From Christensenella sp. UBA5327 (GTDB lineage Bacteria > Bacillota > Clostridia > Christensenellales > Aristaeellaceae): a DNA stretch of 64,000 nt. Both the position numbers and the translations under genes were made by a program. The DNA is taken from positions 25,481 through 89,480 of the forward strand of contig DHQX01000015.1 of assembly GCA_002411105.1 (NCBI GenBank), written 5' to 3'. This document shows positions 50,114-59,121 of the stretch, in pieces (positions within the stretch are counted from its first letter, which is position 1; each line of letters begins with the position of its first letter). The notes under the pieces are model-generated. The model was not told the DNA's origin. It saw nothing but the letters and a program-made list of their open reading frames with translations, and did not search any database.

Positions 50114-50437
50114 ATGGCGGAGAATATCCTTCAGCACATACTGGATGCAGAGAAAAAAGCCCATGCGATGCTAACAGAAGCGCAGGCAGGGGCGAGCGAA
50201 GCCATCAAGGGCGCACAGGCGGAGGTCAGAGAGCAGGAGCGTAAGGCCGCGGTTGAGCACCGGGCGCTGTACCGGCAGATCGTGGAGGCCAAGCGCCAGG
50301 AGGTGCAGCAGCAGCTGGATGCCCAGGCTGGCGCCCGCCGCCAGGAGATTCAGACTGCCATCCAGGCCGCCCGGGGGCGGCTTGACCAGGCGGCGGATAT
50401 GATCGTGCAGGAGGTGCTGGCTGATGGCGATCGCTGA
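50114..50437 (+). CDS. V-type ATPase peripheral stalk subunit (G/H; NtpF of Enterococcus)
   Basis: 107 residues, almost all one long charged helix, e.g. MAENILQHILDAEKKAHAMLTEAQ and RQIVEAKRQEVQQQLDAQAG. This is the coiled-coil stalk partner of subunit E. It is the first gene, as ntpF is in the E. hirae operon order F-I-K-E-C-G-A-B-D. ATG 50114 has GAGGTG 6 bases upstream. Its end overlaps the start of the subunit I gene by 14 bases. Confidence 0.85.
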   Translation: MAENILQHILDAEKKAHAMLTEAQAGASEAIKGAQAEVREQERKAAVEHRALYRQIVEAKRQEVQQQLDAQAGARRQEIQTAIQAARGRLDQAADMIVQEVLADGDR

Positions 50438-52325
50438 GATGAAGCGCATCGGCCTGATCATCATGCGCCGGGATCACGACCGGCTGCTGAAGTTTGCCCA
50501 GCGCCTGGGCTGCGTTCAGGTCACCCAGACAGAGGTGCCTGAGGAGTTGATGCTCAGAAAAGAAAGCGCGCGGGCGGCTGAGATTGAGGCGGAGATCGCC
50601 CGGTATCAGTGGGCCATCCGCAAGCTGGTGAAATATGACCCGGTGAAGCAGTCCATGTTCTCTGCGCTGCCGGAGGTGAGCGTGGATGATCTGGAAGGAA
50701 GTGACCTGAAGGGCGCCGAGCAGGTGATCCAACAGGCTGAAGAGCTGGAGCGAAGGGCTGGCGACCTGCGCGGTCAGGAAAGCCGTCTGCATGTTGCCAT
50801 CGAGCAACTGACCCCCTGGCTCCAGCTGGATATCCCCACTGAAATAAACCATAACACCCAGTCGGTCACCATTTTTACCGGCACTGTCACAGCCAATGGC
50901 TTAAAGGAGTTGATGGCGGCCTGGTCAGGCCAGGCGGCGGTGATCAGGGCGCTTGAGCCGGTCAAGGACCTGCAGCATTTCTGGGCCGCGGTCTACCTGC
51001 CGGAGGCAACGCGCTTCCTGCAGGATCTGCAGGAGATCGGCTTTCAGCAGATCAGCCTGCCGGAAGGCCAGGGCACGCCCCAGGCCCAGCGGGAAGCGGC
51101 TGAAAAGGCGCTGGAAGCGCTGGCTGAAAAGCAAAAGGCGCTGGAGGAAGACTTGAGGAAGCTGGCGGAACAGCTGCCTGTTTTGCGCCTGGGCTATGAA
51201 ACGCTCAAGGCTGAGTATGCCCGGGAGGAAGCCCAGGGCCGCATGGCGCACACCGCCACCGCCAGCTTGCTGCAGGGCTGGGTGCCCGCTTTGGCGGCGC
51301 CCGGAGTGGAGGCGGCCATCAAGGAGCGCTTTCCCGAGGCTGCCATCTCCTTTTTCGACCCCCAGGAGGGGGAGGAGCCGCCAGTGCTGCTGCGCAACCA
51401 TCCTGTGACAGCACCCTTTGAGTCCATCATCACCGGCTTTTCCATGCCCCATCCCTCAAGCCTTGACCCCACCGCGGTGATGATGCCTTTCTTCGCCTGT
51501 TTTTTTGGCATGATGGTGTCTGACGCCGGCTATGGGCTGATGATGGCCCTGCTGGTACCCATTCTGATCAAGCTGATGAAGCCCTCAAAGGGAGGGCGCA
51601 AGCTGTTTTGGATCGTCGGCATCGGCGGCATTTTCACGGTGTTCTGGGGCGCTATGTACAATACCTGGTTTGGCTTTGCGCCCTGGCCCACGGTGTTTGA
51701 TCCGGTGAACAACTCTCTGCCGGTGATGGCGCTGTGCATCGGCCTTGGCGCCCTGCACCTGTTCACCGGCCTTGGCCTGGGCGCCTACCTCAACATCCGC
51801 CGCGGCCAATTTCTTGACGCCATATACGACCAGTTCAGCTGGTTTTCCTTGGTGGTTGGCCTGGGGCTTCTGCTGCTGCCCCAGACCGCAGAGCTTGGGA
51901 AATGGATGGCGCTTGCCGGGGCTGGCATCATCCTGGTCACCGCCGGCCGGGGCAAATCCAACAATCCCTTCAAGCGCCTGCTCTCTGGGCTGGGGGCGCT
52001 GTACAATGTGTCCGGCTGGCTGAGCGACCTGCTCAGCTACATGCGCCTGTTTGGCATGGGGCTTGCCACCGGGGTGATCGGCATGGTCATCAACCTCCTG
52101 GTGGGCATGGTGATGCAAAACGGTATCATCGGCATCATCATCGGCATCCCCCTGTTTGTGGGCGGGCATTTGTTCAATGCAGCCATCAACGTCCTGGGCG
52201 CCTATGTGCATTCAAGCAGGCTTCAATACATCGAGTTTTTCGGCAAGTTCTACGAGGAGGGCGGCACCGCCTTTATGCCCCTTGGCTATTCACCCCGGTA
52301 CGTTCGCGTCCAGGACGCTTCGTAA
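50424..52325 (+). CDS. ntpI: V-type ATPase subunit I (membrane stator)
   Basis: 633 residues. The first ~330 are soluble and helical (MKRIGLIIMRRDHDRLLKFAQRLGCVQVTQ at the start). The rest has about seven membrane helices, including FFACFFGMMVSDAGYGL and LSYMRLFGMGLATGVIG. The Arg in SYMRLFG is the conserved one that faces the rotor Glu and gates ion release. The end GYSPRYVRVQD is typical. Confidence 0.95.
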   Translation: MAIAEMKRIGLIIMRRDHDRLLKFAQRLGCVQVTQTEVPEELMLRKESARAAEIEAEIARYQWAIRKLVKYDPVKQSMFSALPEVSVDDLEGSDLKGAEQVIQQAEELERRAGDLRGQESRLHVAIEQLTPWLQLDIPTEINHNTQSVTIFTGTVTANGLKELMAAWSGQAAVIRALEPVKDLQHFWAAVYLPEATRFLQDLQEIGFQQISLPEGQGTPQAQREAAEKALEALAEKQKALEEDLRKLAEQLPVLRLGYETLKAEYAREEAQGRMAHTATASLLQGWVPALAAPGVEAAIKERFPEAAISFFDPQEGEEPPVLLRNHPVTAPFESIITGFSMPHPSSLDPTAVMMPFFACFFGMMVSDAGYGLMMALLVPILIKLMKPSKGGRKLFWIVGIGGIFTVFWGAMYNTWFGFAPWPTVFDPVNNSLPVMALCIGLGALHLFTGLGLGAYLNIRRGQFLDAIYDQFSWFSLVVGLGLLLLPQTAELGKWMALAGAGIILVTAGRGKSNNPFKRLLSGLGALYNVSGWLSDLLSYMRLFGMGLATGVIGMVINLLVGMVMQNGIIGIIIGIPLFVGGHLFNAAINVLGAYVHSSRLQYIEFFGKFYEEGGTAFMPLGYSPRYVRVQDAS

Positions 52326-52382
52326 GGCGCGTTAGCGCCGGATATACCGCATCTACATTCAATCATCGGGAGGGAGTACTAC

Positions 52383-52871
52383 ATGGAAATCTTAGGCATG
52401 TCTATCGGGCAGGTACTGGCATTGTTTGGCGCGGCGCTGTCCGTTGCCCTGGCGGGCATGGGCTCCGCCAAAGGGGTGGGCCTGGCAGGGCAGACCTCAG
52501 CGGGTGTTTCAACCGAGAACCCCGAGGTGAACCCCAAGCTGATGGTGCTGCAGATTTTGCCGGGCACCCAGGGTATCTATGGCTTTTTGATCGGCGTGAT
52601 CATCCTGGTGAACATCGGCGCTTTGGGCGGTGACATGAAAGCCGTGGAATTGACCCAGGGGCTCGCCTATCTTGCCGCTGCGATCCCGGTTGGCGTGGTG
52701 GGTTATTTCTCCGCGGTTCACCAGGGCAAGGCCGCTGCTGCGGGAATGCTGCTGGTGGGCCAGCACCCGGATATGTCCGGTAAGGCCATCATCATGACCG
52801 TTATGGTGGAAACCTACGCCGTGCTGGCGCTGTTGGCCTCCTTCCTGATGGTCAACGCCATCACGCTGTGA
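52383..52871 (+). CDS. ntpK: V-type ATPase subunit K, rotor proteolipid with Na+ ligand set
   Basis: 162 residues, four membrane helices as two hairpins. Residues that bind Na+ in E. hirae NtpK are all present: LPGTQGIYGF (Leu, Thr, Gln) in helix 2, VHQGKAAAAG (Gln) in helix 3, and MVETYAVLALL (Glu) in helix 4. This argues for Na+ rather than H+ coupling. GGGAGGGAG precedes the ATG. Confidence 0.95.
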   Translation: MEILGMSIGQVLALFGAALSVALAGMGSAKGVGLAGQTSAGVSTENPEVNPKLMVLQILPGTQGIYGFLIGVIILVNIGALGGDMKAVELTQGLAYLAAAIPVGVVGYFSAVHQGKAAAAGMLLVGQHPDMSGKAIIMTVMVETYAVLALLASFLMVNAITL

Positions 52872-52881
52872 GGGGGCGCTG

Positions 52882-53475
52882 ATGGACACAAAGCCCATCC
52901 TGGCCAGAATAGAGGCTGACGCGCGGGATGCTGTGGCCGATGTGCTCAAGGAAGCCGAGGACCGGGTGCTTTCCATCCACGAAAGGTCTGATTTGCAGCT
53001 GGCCCAGCAGAAAGCAGAAGCGCAGCAGGAGGCCCAGGCGGAAAGCCTGCGCCTGGAGGAGCGTATGCAGCGCCTGTCTGAGCTGGAAACGCGCAAGGAG
53101 CTTTTGGCGGCCCAGCGGACGCTGATGAACCAGGCCTTTGACCAGGCGCTTGAAAAGCTGCGGACGCTGCCTGATGCGCAGTTTGCGCAGTGGCTTATCA
53201 AGCATCTGGAACAGGCCCAGGGGGATGAACAGGTGCAGGCCGGGGCAGTCAACGACGGCTTTTTCACGCCTGGCTTCCTTGAAAAGGCCAACGCGAGGCT
53301 GAAAGACCTGGGCAAGCCGGGCACGCTTTCTGACATGGGCGGCAGGGCACCGGGGGTTACCGGCCTTGTGCTGTACAGCCAGGGCAGCGAGGTGTATTGC
53401 AGCCTGGAGAGCGCCCTTGAGCAAAAGCGCCTGGATCTGGAAACCGGCCTGGCGAGACTGCTTTTTGAACCCTGA
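52882..53475 (+). CDS. ntpE: V-type ATPase subunit E (peripheral stalk)
   Basis: 197 residues. A long N-terminal coiled coil (about residues 1-95, e.g. RIEADARDAVADVLKEAEDRVLSIHER) is followed by a globular tail (DGFFTPGFLEKANARL, GLVLYSQGSEVYCSLESALEQ). The fold and place in the operon, between K and C, fit subunit E. GAGGGGG precedes the ATG by 8 bases. Confidence 0.9.
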   Translation: MDTKPILARIEADARDAVADVLKEAEDRVLSIHERSDLQLAQQKAEAQQEAQAESLRLEERMQRLSELETRKELLAAQRTLMNQAFDQALEKLRTLPDAQFAQWLIKHLEQAQGDEQVQAGAVNDGFFTPGFLEKANARLKDLGKPGTLSDMGGRAPGVTGLVLYSQGSEVYCSLESALEQKRLDLETGLARLLFEP

Positions 53476-53493
53476 GAGGAAAGGAGGGCATCC

Positions 53494-54474
53494 ATGCCCC
53501 AACCCAGCATAGCCTATGCCGTGGGGCGCGTGCGCTCCCTGGCCAAAAAACCGCTGGCCGGCGCACAGCTGGAGCGCCTGTTGGCAGCAGCTGACTACCG
53601 GGAGGCCCGGCACATCCTCAGTGAAATGGGCTGGACCGAGCTTGAGGACAAGGGCGTTGAAGCCGCGAGCGTCTCCCTGCTTGAGCGAACCTGCAAGCTG
53701 GTGCGGGAGATATCCCCAGAGCCCAAGTTGACTGACAGCTTCATGCTGCGCCATGACGCCCAGAATCTGAAGGCGCTGTTTAAAGCGCGCATCCTCGAGG
53801 TGACGCCTGAGGCCCTGTCAAACTGCGGGACGCTGCCCAGGAGTCTCCTTTCCCATGCCGTGGCTGAGCGCTCCTACTCCCGGCTGCCTGAGCCCTTTGC
53901 CAGGGCCATGAGCGAGCTGGAAAAGCAGACCGCGACACAGGTTAATCCCATGCTCATTGACGTGCGCATCGACCAGGCGCTGTTTGAGCTCATCGGTCAG
54001 AACATGGCCCAGGTCAAATCCAGGACCGCACGGGAGTATTTCCGCGCCAAGGCGGACTTTGTCAACCTGCTGACCTTTTTGCGCATGCGCGGAACGGACT
54101 TGGCGGGCCTTGAACTGGAAAACCTGCTGGTGCCCGGCGGCGGGGTTGACAGGCGTGACTGGCGCGGCGTTGCCGAGAGCCCTGACCGCCTGCCCTATCT
54201 GTTCAGCCGCTTTGGGGGCGATGTACAAAGCGCTTTGGTCAAGGCCATGTCGGACAAGAAGGCGCTGCCAGCCCTTGAGCGTCAGATGGATGACTATCTG
54301 CTGGGGCTTTTCAGGCCTTACCGCAATGAGCCCTTTGCAGCTGAAGTGCTGCCAGGCCATCTGCTGGCCCTGGAGCGGGAGGCCGCTGCCGTCAGGCTGA
54401 TCCTGGCGGGCAAGCTCAATGGCTTTGAAACTGAACTGATCAGGGAAAGGCTGCGTGAAGCCTATGTCAGATAA
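53494..54474 (+). CDS. ntpC: V-type ATPase subunit C (d-type, rotor-stalk connector)
   Basis: 326 residues, all-helical. IAYAVGRVRSLAKKPLAGAQLERLLAAADYREARHIL is the start block, and ARTAREYFRAKADFVNLLTFLRMRG a middle one. The end [36 protein letters not shown] is the strong family signature. It links the K ring to the D/F shaft. AGGAAAGGAGG precedes the ATG. Confidence 0.92.
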   Translation: MPQPSIAYAVGRVRSLAKKPLAGAQLERLLAAADYREARHILSEMGWTELEDKGVEAASVSLLERTCKLVREISPEPKLTDSFMLRHDAQNLKALFKARILEVTPEALSNCGTLPRSLLSHAVAERSYSRLPEPFARAMSELEKQTATQVNPMLIDVRIDQALFELIGQNMAQVKSRTAREYFRAKADFVNLLTFLRMRGTDLAGLELENLLVPGGGVDRRDWRGVAESPDRLPYLFSRFGGDVQSALVKAMSDKKALPALERQMDDYLLGLFRPYRNEPFAAEVLPGHLLALEREAAAVRLILAGKLNGFETELIRERLREAYVR

Positions 54475-54808
54475 AGTGCTGCGCATCGGTGTGGTGGGGG
54501 AGGAAGATGCGATCCTGGCGTTTAAGGCCATTGGCGCTGTTGCCATCCCCGCCGTGACGGCTGATGAGGTGGCCGCTGCCCTGTTCAAATTGAACCAGGA
54601 CAAAGTGCCGGTGATCTTCATCACCGAGCAGGCCGCCCGCGTAGCACCCGAGGCGCTGACGCGCTATGAGACTTCGCCTGATGTGGCGGTCATCCCCATC
54701 CCTGGCATCATGGGGACGGACGGATACGGCGAAGCGCGGGTGCGCGAGAATGTCATCAAAGCCATCGGCGCTGACATTCTCATCAATCAAGAGAAGAAAG
54801 AGGAATAA
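54464..54808 (+). CDS. V-type ATPase subunit F (central stalk; NtpG of Enterococcus)
   Basis: 114 residues: [26 protein letters not shown] at the start, [18 protein letters not shown] in the middle, and a [14 protein letters not shown] end, typical of subunit F. GTG 54455 is an alternative start: its GGGAAAGG site is 4 bases away, against 13 for ATG 54464. Both starts overlap the C gene. Confidence 0.9.
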   Translation: MSDKVLRIGVVGEEDAILAFKAIGAVAIPAVTADEVAAALFKLNQDKVPVIFITEQAARVAPEALTRYETSPDVAVIPIPGIMGTDGYGEARVRENVIKAIGADILINQEKKEE

Positions 54809-54812
54809 TAGC

Positions 54813-56579
54813 ATGGCCCAGGGGAAAATCGTAAAAGTCGCGGGCAGCCTGATTGTGGCAGAAGGCATGGCCAGCGTACGCATGTATGACATGGTGCGCG
54901 TGTCCCGCCACCGGCTCATCGGCGAGGTGATCGAGCTGCGCGGGGATCAGGCCTCCATCCAGGTGTATGAGGAGACCAGCGGCCTGGGCCCAGGGGAGCC
55001 GGTGGAGTCAACCGGCGCGCCCCTGTCCCTTGAACTGGGGCCTGGCCTGATAGAGTCCATCTTTGACGGCATCCAGCGCCCGCTTCAGCTGATCCGGGAA
55101 AAAGCGGGTGACCGCATCACCCGCGGCATTGAGGTGCCCGCCCTTGACGAGGAAAAGCAGTGGGAGTTTGTGCCCAGGGCCAGGGTGGGCGACCAGGTGG
55201 ATGCGGGCGATGTGCTGGGCGCGGTGCAGGAGACCCCGGTGGTGGAGCACCGCATCATGGTGCCAAACGGCGTTGCCGGCACGGTGAAACAGATCCACGA
55301 GGGCAAGGCCACCATCAGGGATACCGTGGCTGTGGTTGAGGATGCCCAGGGCAAGGAGCACCAGCTCACCATGACCCAGCGCTGGCCGGTGCGCCAGGGA
55401 CGTCCCTACCGGGAGAAGCTCTTTCCTCAGCAGCCCATGGTGACCGGGCAGCGGGTCATCGACACCCTCTTTCCCATCGCCTCAGGCGGCGTGGCTGCCA
55501 TTCCCGGGCCCTTCGGCTCCGGCAAGACCGTGGTGCAGCACCAGCTGGCCAAGTGGGCGGACGCGGACATCATCGTGTATGTGGGCTGCGGTGAGCGCGG
55601 CAACGAGATGACGGACGTGCTCAAGGAGTTCCCGGAGCTGCATGACCCGCGCACCGGAGAAACGCTGATGAAGCGCACCGTTCTCATCGCCAACACCTCT
55701 GACATGCCGGTGGCGGCCCGGGAGGCCTCCATCTATACTGGCATCACCATCGCCGAATATTTCCGTGACATGGGCTACCGGGTGGCCATCATGGCCGACT
55801 CCACCAGCCGCTGGGCCGAAGCGCTGCGCGAGATGTCGGGCCGGCTTGAGGAGATGCCGGGCGAGGAAGGTTATCCCGCCTATCTGTCCAGCCGCATCGC
55901 GGAGTTTTATGAGCGGGCGGGCCTGGTCACCTGCCTGGGGCAGGAAGGGCGCACCGGCTCCATCTCCGCCATCGGCGCCGTGTCGCCTCCGGGCGGTGAT
56001 ATTTCAGAGCCGGTCTCCCAGGCCACCCTGCGCATCGTGAAGGTGTTCTGGGGACTCAGCGCGCAGCTGGCCTACCGGCGCCATTTTCCGGCGATTGACT
56101 GGCTGCTGTCCTACTCCCTGTATGTGGATAACCTGGCCGGCTGGTTTACAGACAATGTCTCGCCTGAGTGGAACGAGCTGCGTGCCAACACCATGCGCCT
56201 GCTCCAGGAGGAGAGCGAGCTGGAGGAGATCGTGCGCCTGGTGGGCACCGATGCCCTTTCCTGGAAAGACCGGCTGACCATGGAGGTGGCCCGCTCCATC
56301 CGTGAGGACTATCTGCATCAGAACGCCTTTGACGACATTGATACCTATACCTCGCTCAAAAAACAGTTCCTGATGCTGCGGCTGATCCTGGACTACGGTG
56401 AGAAGGGACAGATGGCGCTTGACGCGGGAAGCAATCTGTCTGATGTGATCAACATGCCCGTGCGCGAGCGCATTGGCCGGGCGAAGTATATCCCAGAGGA
56501 TTCCCTCTATTACTTCCAGGAAATCGAAACAGAGCTGGCCAATCAGGTCACCGCGCTCATCAACCGGGGAGGGATGTAA
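54813..56579 (+). CDS. ntpA: V-type ATPase catalytic subunit A
   Basis: 588 residues. An N-terminal beta barrel ([27 protein letters not shown]) leads to the non-homologous bulge near 115-185. The nucleotide site has Walker [27 protein letters not shown], and the catalytic Glu region of the ERGNE block. [23 protein letters not shown] is a family signature. ATG 54813 lies 4 bases after the F gene. The B gene starts 1 base after its stop. Confidence 0.97.
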   Translation: MAQGKIVKVAGSLIVAEGMASVRMYDMVRVSRHRLIGEVIELRGDQASIQVYEETSGLGPGEPVESTGAPLSLELGPGLIESIFDGIQRPLQLIREKAGDRITRGIEVPALDEEKQWEFVPRARVGDQVDAGDVLGAVQETPVVEHRIMVPNGVAGTVKQIHEGKATIRDTVAVVEDAQGKEHQLTMTQRWPVRQGRPYREKLFPQQPMVTGQRVIDTLFPIASGGVAAIPGPFGSGKTVVQHQLAKWADADIIVYVGCGERGNEMTDVLKEFPELHDPRTGETLMKRTVLIANTSDMPVAAREASIYTGITIAEYFRDMGYRVAIMADSTSRWAEALREMSGRLEEMPGEEGYPAYLSSRIAEFYERAGLVTCLGQEGRTGSISAIGAVSPPGGDISEPVSQATLRIVKVFWGLSAQLAYRRHFPAIDWLLSYSLYVDNLAGWFTDNVSPEWNELRANTMRLLQEESELEEIVRLVGTDALSWKDRLTMEVARSIREDYLHQNAFDDIDTYTSLKKQFLMLRLILDYGEKGQMALDAGSNLSDVINMPVRERIGRAKYIPEDSLYYFQEIETELANQVTALINRGGM

Positions 56580-56580
56580 G

Positions 56581-57984
56581 ATGCTCAAAGAATACCGCAC
56601 CATAAAAGAAGTGGTGGGCCCGCTGATGCTGGTGGAGCAAGTGTCGGGGGTCGCCTATAACGAGCTGGTGGAAATCCGCCAGGAGAGCGGTGAGATCAGG
56701 CGTGGCAAGGTGCTTGAGATCGAAGGGGACAAGGCCCTGGTGCAGCTGTTTGAGCCGAGCCATGGCCTACGCATCGACAATTCCGCCGCCCGCTTCCTGG
56801 GCCGTGGCATAGAGCTGTCGGTGTCCATGGAGATGCTGGGCCGCGTGTTTGACGGCATGGGCGTGCCCAAGGATGGCGGGCCTGCTGTCATCCCGGAAAA
56901 GCGCATGGACATCAACGGTGAGCCCCTCAACCCCGCCGCCCGGGACTATCCCAGCGAGTTCATCCAGACCGGCATTTCAGTTATCGACGGCCTCAACACC
57001 TTGGTGCGCGGCCAGAAGCTGCCGGTGTTCTCAGGCTCCGGCCTGCCCCATGCCCAGCTGGCCACCCAGATCGCCCGCCAGGCCAAGGTGCTGGGCCAGG
57101 ACAGCAAGTTCGCCGTGGTGTTTGCGGCCATCGGCATCACCTTTGAAGAGGCCGACTATTTCATCTCTGACTTCAGGCGCACCGGTGCCATCGAACGCGC
57201 GGTGCTGTTTATGAACCTGGCCAATGACCCGGCCATTGAGCGCATCTCCACCCCGCGCATGGCCCTCACCGCCGCTGAATACCTGGCCTATGAGAAGGAC
57301 ATGCATGTGCTGGTCATCATGACCGACATGACCAACTACGCCGAGGCCCTGCGGGAGGTGTCCGCCGCCCGCAAGGAGGTGCCTGGCCGCCGGGGCTATC
57401 CCGGATACCTGTACACCGACCTGGCCAGCATGTATGAACGGGCAGGGCGTATCATCGGCAAGGAAGGCTCCATCACGCAGATCCCCATCCTCACCATGCC
57501 TGAGGATGACAAAACCCACCCCATCCCTGACCTCACCGGCTATATCACTGAGGGCCAGATTATCCTAAGCCGCGAGCTGCACCGGAAGGGCATCGCTCCG
57601 CCCATCGACGCGCTGCCTTCCCTCTCGCGCCTGAAGGACAAGGGCATCGGCGCAGGGAAGACCAGAAAAGACCACGCTGACACCATGAACCAGCTCTTTG
57701 CCGCCTATTCCCGCGGTAAGGACGCCAGAGAGCTGGCGGTCATCCTGGGCGAGGCATCGCTGACTGACCTGGACAAAAAGTTTGCGGCCTTTGCGGAGGC
57801 CTTTGAGAAGCGCTATGTATCCCAGGGCTATGATACCGATCGTTCCATTGAGGAGACGCTGGATCTGGGCTGGGACCTGCTCACCATCCTGCCGCGCAAT
57901 GAGCTCAAACGCATCAGGGACAGCCTGCTGGATGAGTTTTTGCCTGAGGACAAAAGCCACGGGGAAAAAGGAGAGGAAGGCTAA
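56581..57984 (+). CDS. ntpB: V-type ATPase regulatory subunit B
   Basis: 467 residues. [29 protein letters not shown] is the start. There is no canonical Walker [22 protein letters not shown] replaces it, as in all B subunits. [42 protein letters not shown] is the signature block. It completes the A3B3 head. ATG 56581 lies at the A stop. Confidence 0.97.
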   Translation: MLKEYRTIKEVVGPLMLVEQVSGVAYNELVEIRQESGEIRRGKVLEIEGDKALVQLFEPSHGLRIDNSAARFLGRGIELSVSMEMLGRVFDGMGVPKDGGPAVIPEKRMDINGEPLNPAARDYPSEFIQTGISVIDGLNTLVRGQKLPVFSGSGLPHAQLATQIARQAKVLGQDSKFAVVFAAIGITFEEADYFISDFRRTGAIERAVLFMNLANDPAIERISTPRMALTAAEYLAYEKDMHVLVIMTDMTNYAEALREVSAARKEVPGRRGYPGYLYTDLASMYERAGRIIGKEGSITQIPILTMPEDDKTHPIPDLTGYITEGQIILSRELHRKGIAPPIDALPSLSRLKDKGIGAGKTRKDHADTMNQLFAAYSRGKDARELAVILGEASLTDLDKKFAAFAEAFEKRYVSQGYDTDRSIEETLDLGWDLLTILPRNELKRIRDSLLDEFLPEDKSHGEKGEEG

Positions 57985-58623
57985 ATGGCCATCTTGCACG
58001 TCAACCCCACCCGGATGGAACTGACGCAGATGAAGCGCCGCCTGGTGACCGCCAGGCGTGGGCATAAGCTGCTCAAGGACAAACGGGATGAGCTGGTTCG
58101 TCAGTTTATCACCCTGGTGCGGGAGAATCTGCGGCTGAGAAAGCAGGTGGAGGGTGAGCTGGGCATAGCGCTCAAGGACTTTGCCCTGGCCCGCGCCGTG
58201 ATGGAGCCGGGCGCCTTACGGCAGGCGCTGCTTTACCCCGCCCGCCAGGCCGCCATCAAGGCCGGCCGGCGCAACATCCTCTCCGTCCGGGTGCCGGAGT
58301 TCACGGTGGATGAAGGCGGCCTGGGGGAAGCGCAGCTGCCCTACGGCATGGCTGAGACCTCAGCCCAGCTGGACAACGCCATTGCCACCATGGCCCAGGC
58401 GCTGCCCAACCTCATCGCCCTGGCGGAGAAAGAAAAGACCGCCACCCTCCTGGCTGACGAGATCCAGAAAACCCGCCGCCGGGTGAATGCCCTGGAATAT
58501 GTGATGATCCCCCAGTTTGAGGAGACCATCCGCTATATCACCATGAAGCTGGAGGAAAACGAGCGCGGGGCGCTCACGCGCCTGATGAAGGTGAAGGAGA
58601 TGATCGCTCAGCGGGCGACCTGA
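57985..58623 (+). CDS. ntpD: V-type ATPase subunit D (central shaft)
   Basis: 212 residues, mainly two long helices: NPTRMELTQMKRRLVTARRGHKLLKDKRDEL at the start and RRRVNALEYVMIPQFEETIRYITMKLEENERG at the end, both conserved. It forms the rotating axle with F. The stop of B directly precedes the ATG. It is the last gene of the operon, and the H and J genes of E. hirae are absent. Confidence 0.95.
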   Translation: MAILHVNPTRMELTQMKRRLVTARRGHKLLKDKRDELVRQFITLVRENLRLRKQVEGELGIALKDFALARAVMEPGALRQALLYPARQAAIKAGRRNILSVRVPEFTVDEGGLGEAQLPYGMAETSAQLDNAIATMAQALPNLIALAEKEKTATLLADEIQKTRRRVNALEYVMIPQFEETIRYITMKLEENERGALTRLMKVKEMIAQRAT

Positions 58624-58658
58624 GACACGGAAAAGCGAGAAAACGACAGGGTTCTTTC

Positions 58659-58692
58659 GGGGAGAAGCTTTTTTTGAGAGGAGTTTCTCCCC
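58659..58692 (+). other. Weak hairpin after the ATPase operon
   Basis: GGGGAGAA (58659-58666) pairs with TTCTCCCC (58685-58692) around an 18-nt loop; TTGCATTTTC follows. It may be a first, weak terminator. Confidence 0.45.
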
Positions 58693-58748
58693 TTGCATTT
58701 TCTTCAAAAACTTCAGTCAAATGACGGAAGGTAAAACCAAAGCAAGCC

Positions 58749-58785
58749 AAGCAGCACTGGATTTCAGAGATTTTGCTGCTTTTTT
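58749..58785 (+). terminator. Terminator of the V-type ATPase operon
   Basis: AAGCAGCA (58749-58756) pairs with TGCTGCTT (58774-58781), then TTTTTT. It ends 2 bases before the tRNA promoter -35. Confidence 0.8.
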
Positions 58786-58787
58786 GC

Positions 58788-58816
58788 TTGACAAGCCCAT
58801 ACCCCTTGGCTATAAT
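58788..58816 (+). promoter_or_regulatory. Consensus promoter of the tRNA pair
   Basis: TTGACA (58788-58793), a 17-base spacer and TATAAT (58811-58816): a perfect match to the sigma-A consensus, as expected for a stable-RNA gene. Confidence 0.95.
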
Positions 58817-58836
58817 CCTTTTTGCGCCTTGTGCAT

Positions 58837-58910
58837 TGGGGAATGGTGTAACGGCAGCACCTGCGACTCTGACTCGCATAGTCTTGGTTCAAATCCAGGT
58901 TCCCCAGCCA
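58837..58910 (+). tRNA. tRNA-Gln (CUG anticodon)
   Basis: A full cloverleaf. The acceptor is TGGGGAA with TTCCCCA. The anticodon stem TGCGA/TCGCA has a CTCTGAC loop, giving anticodon CUG. The T arm is CTTGG-TTCAAAT-CCAGG, and CCA is encoded. It reads CAG codons. Confidence 0.95.
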
Positions 58911-58914
58911 ATTT

Positions 58915-58989
58915 GCCTCCGTGGTCTAGCGGTTAGGACACCGCCCTCTCAAGGCGGCAACACGGGTTCGAATCCCGTCGGAGGTGCCA
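58915..58989 (+). tRNA. tRNA-Glu (CUC anticodon)
   Basis: The acceptor is GCCTCCG with CGGAGGT. The anticodon stem CCGCC/GGCGG has a CTCTCAA loop, giving anticodon CUC. The T arm is ACGGG-TTCGAAT-CCCGT, and CCA is encoded. It lies 4 bases after tRNA-Gln and shares its promoter. It reads GAG codons. Confidence 0.95.
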
Positions 58990-58997
58990 GAGGAAAT

Positions 58998-59029
58998 CCC
59001 TGAAGCGTCAATTGTTTCAGGGGTTTTTT
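58998..59029 (+). terminator. Terminator of the tRNA pair
   Basis: CCCTGAA (58998-59004) pairs with TTCAGGG (59016-59022), followed by a G and TTTTTT (59024-59029). Confidence 0.88.
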
Positions 59030-59121
59030 ATATGTGTGCCGGATGGGTATAAATGAAGGAGAGCGCAAGCTTTTACCCCCCCTGACAACAGGCGCTGCAC
59101 CAGGCAGCAAAGGAGGCGCAA

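Noticed and set aside
54666..54812. Longer start for V-ATPase subunit A
   Set aside because: The extension overlaps subunit F in another frame; ATG 54813 matches the family N-terminus exactly.
58721..59003. Short frames over the two tRNA genes
   Set aside because: They are chance translations of tRNA sequence; the cloverleaf structures are complete.
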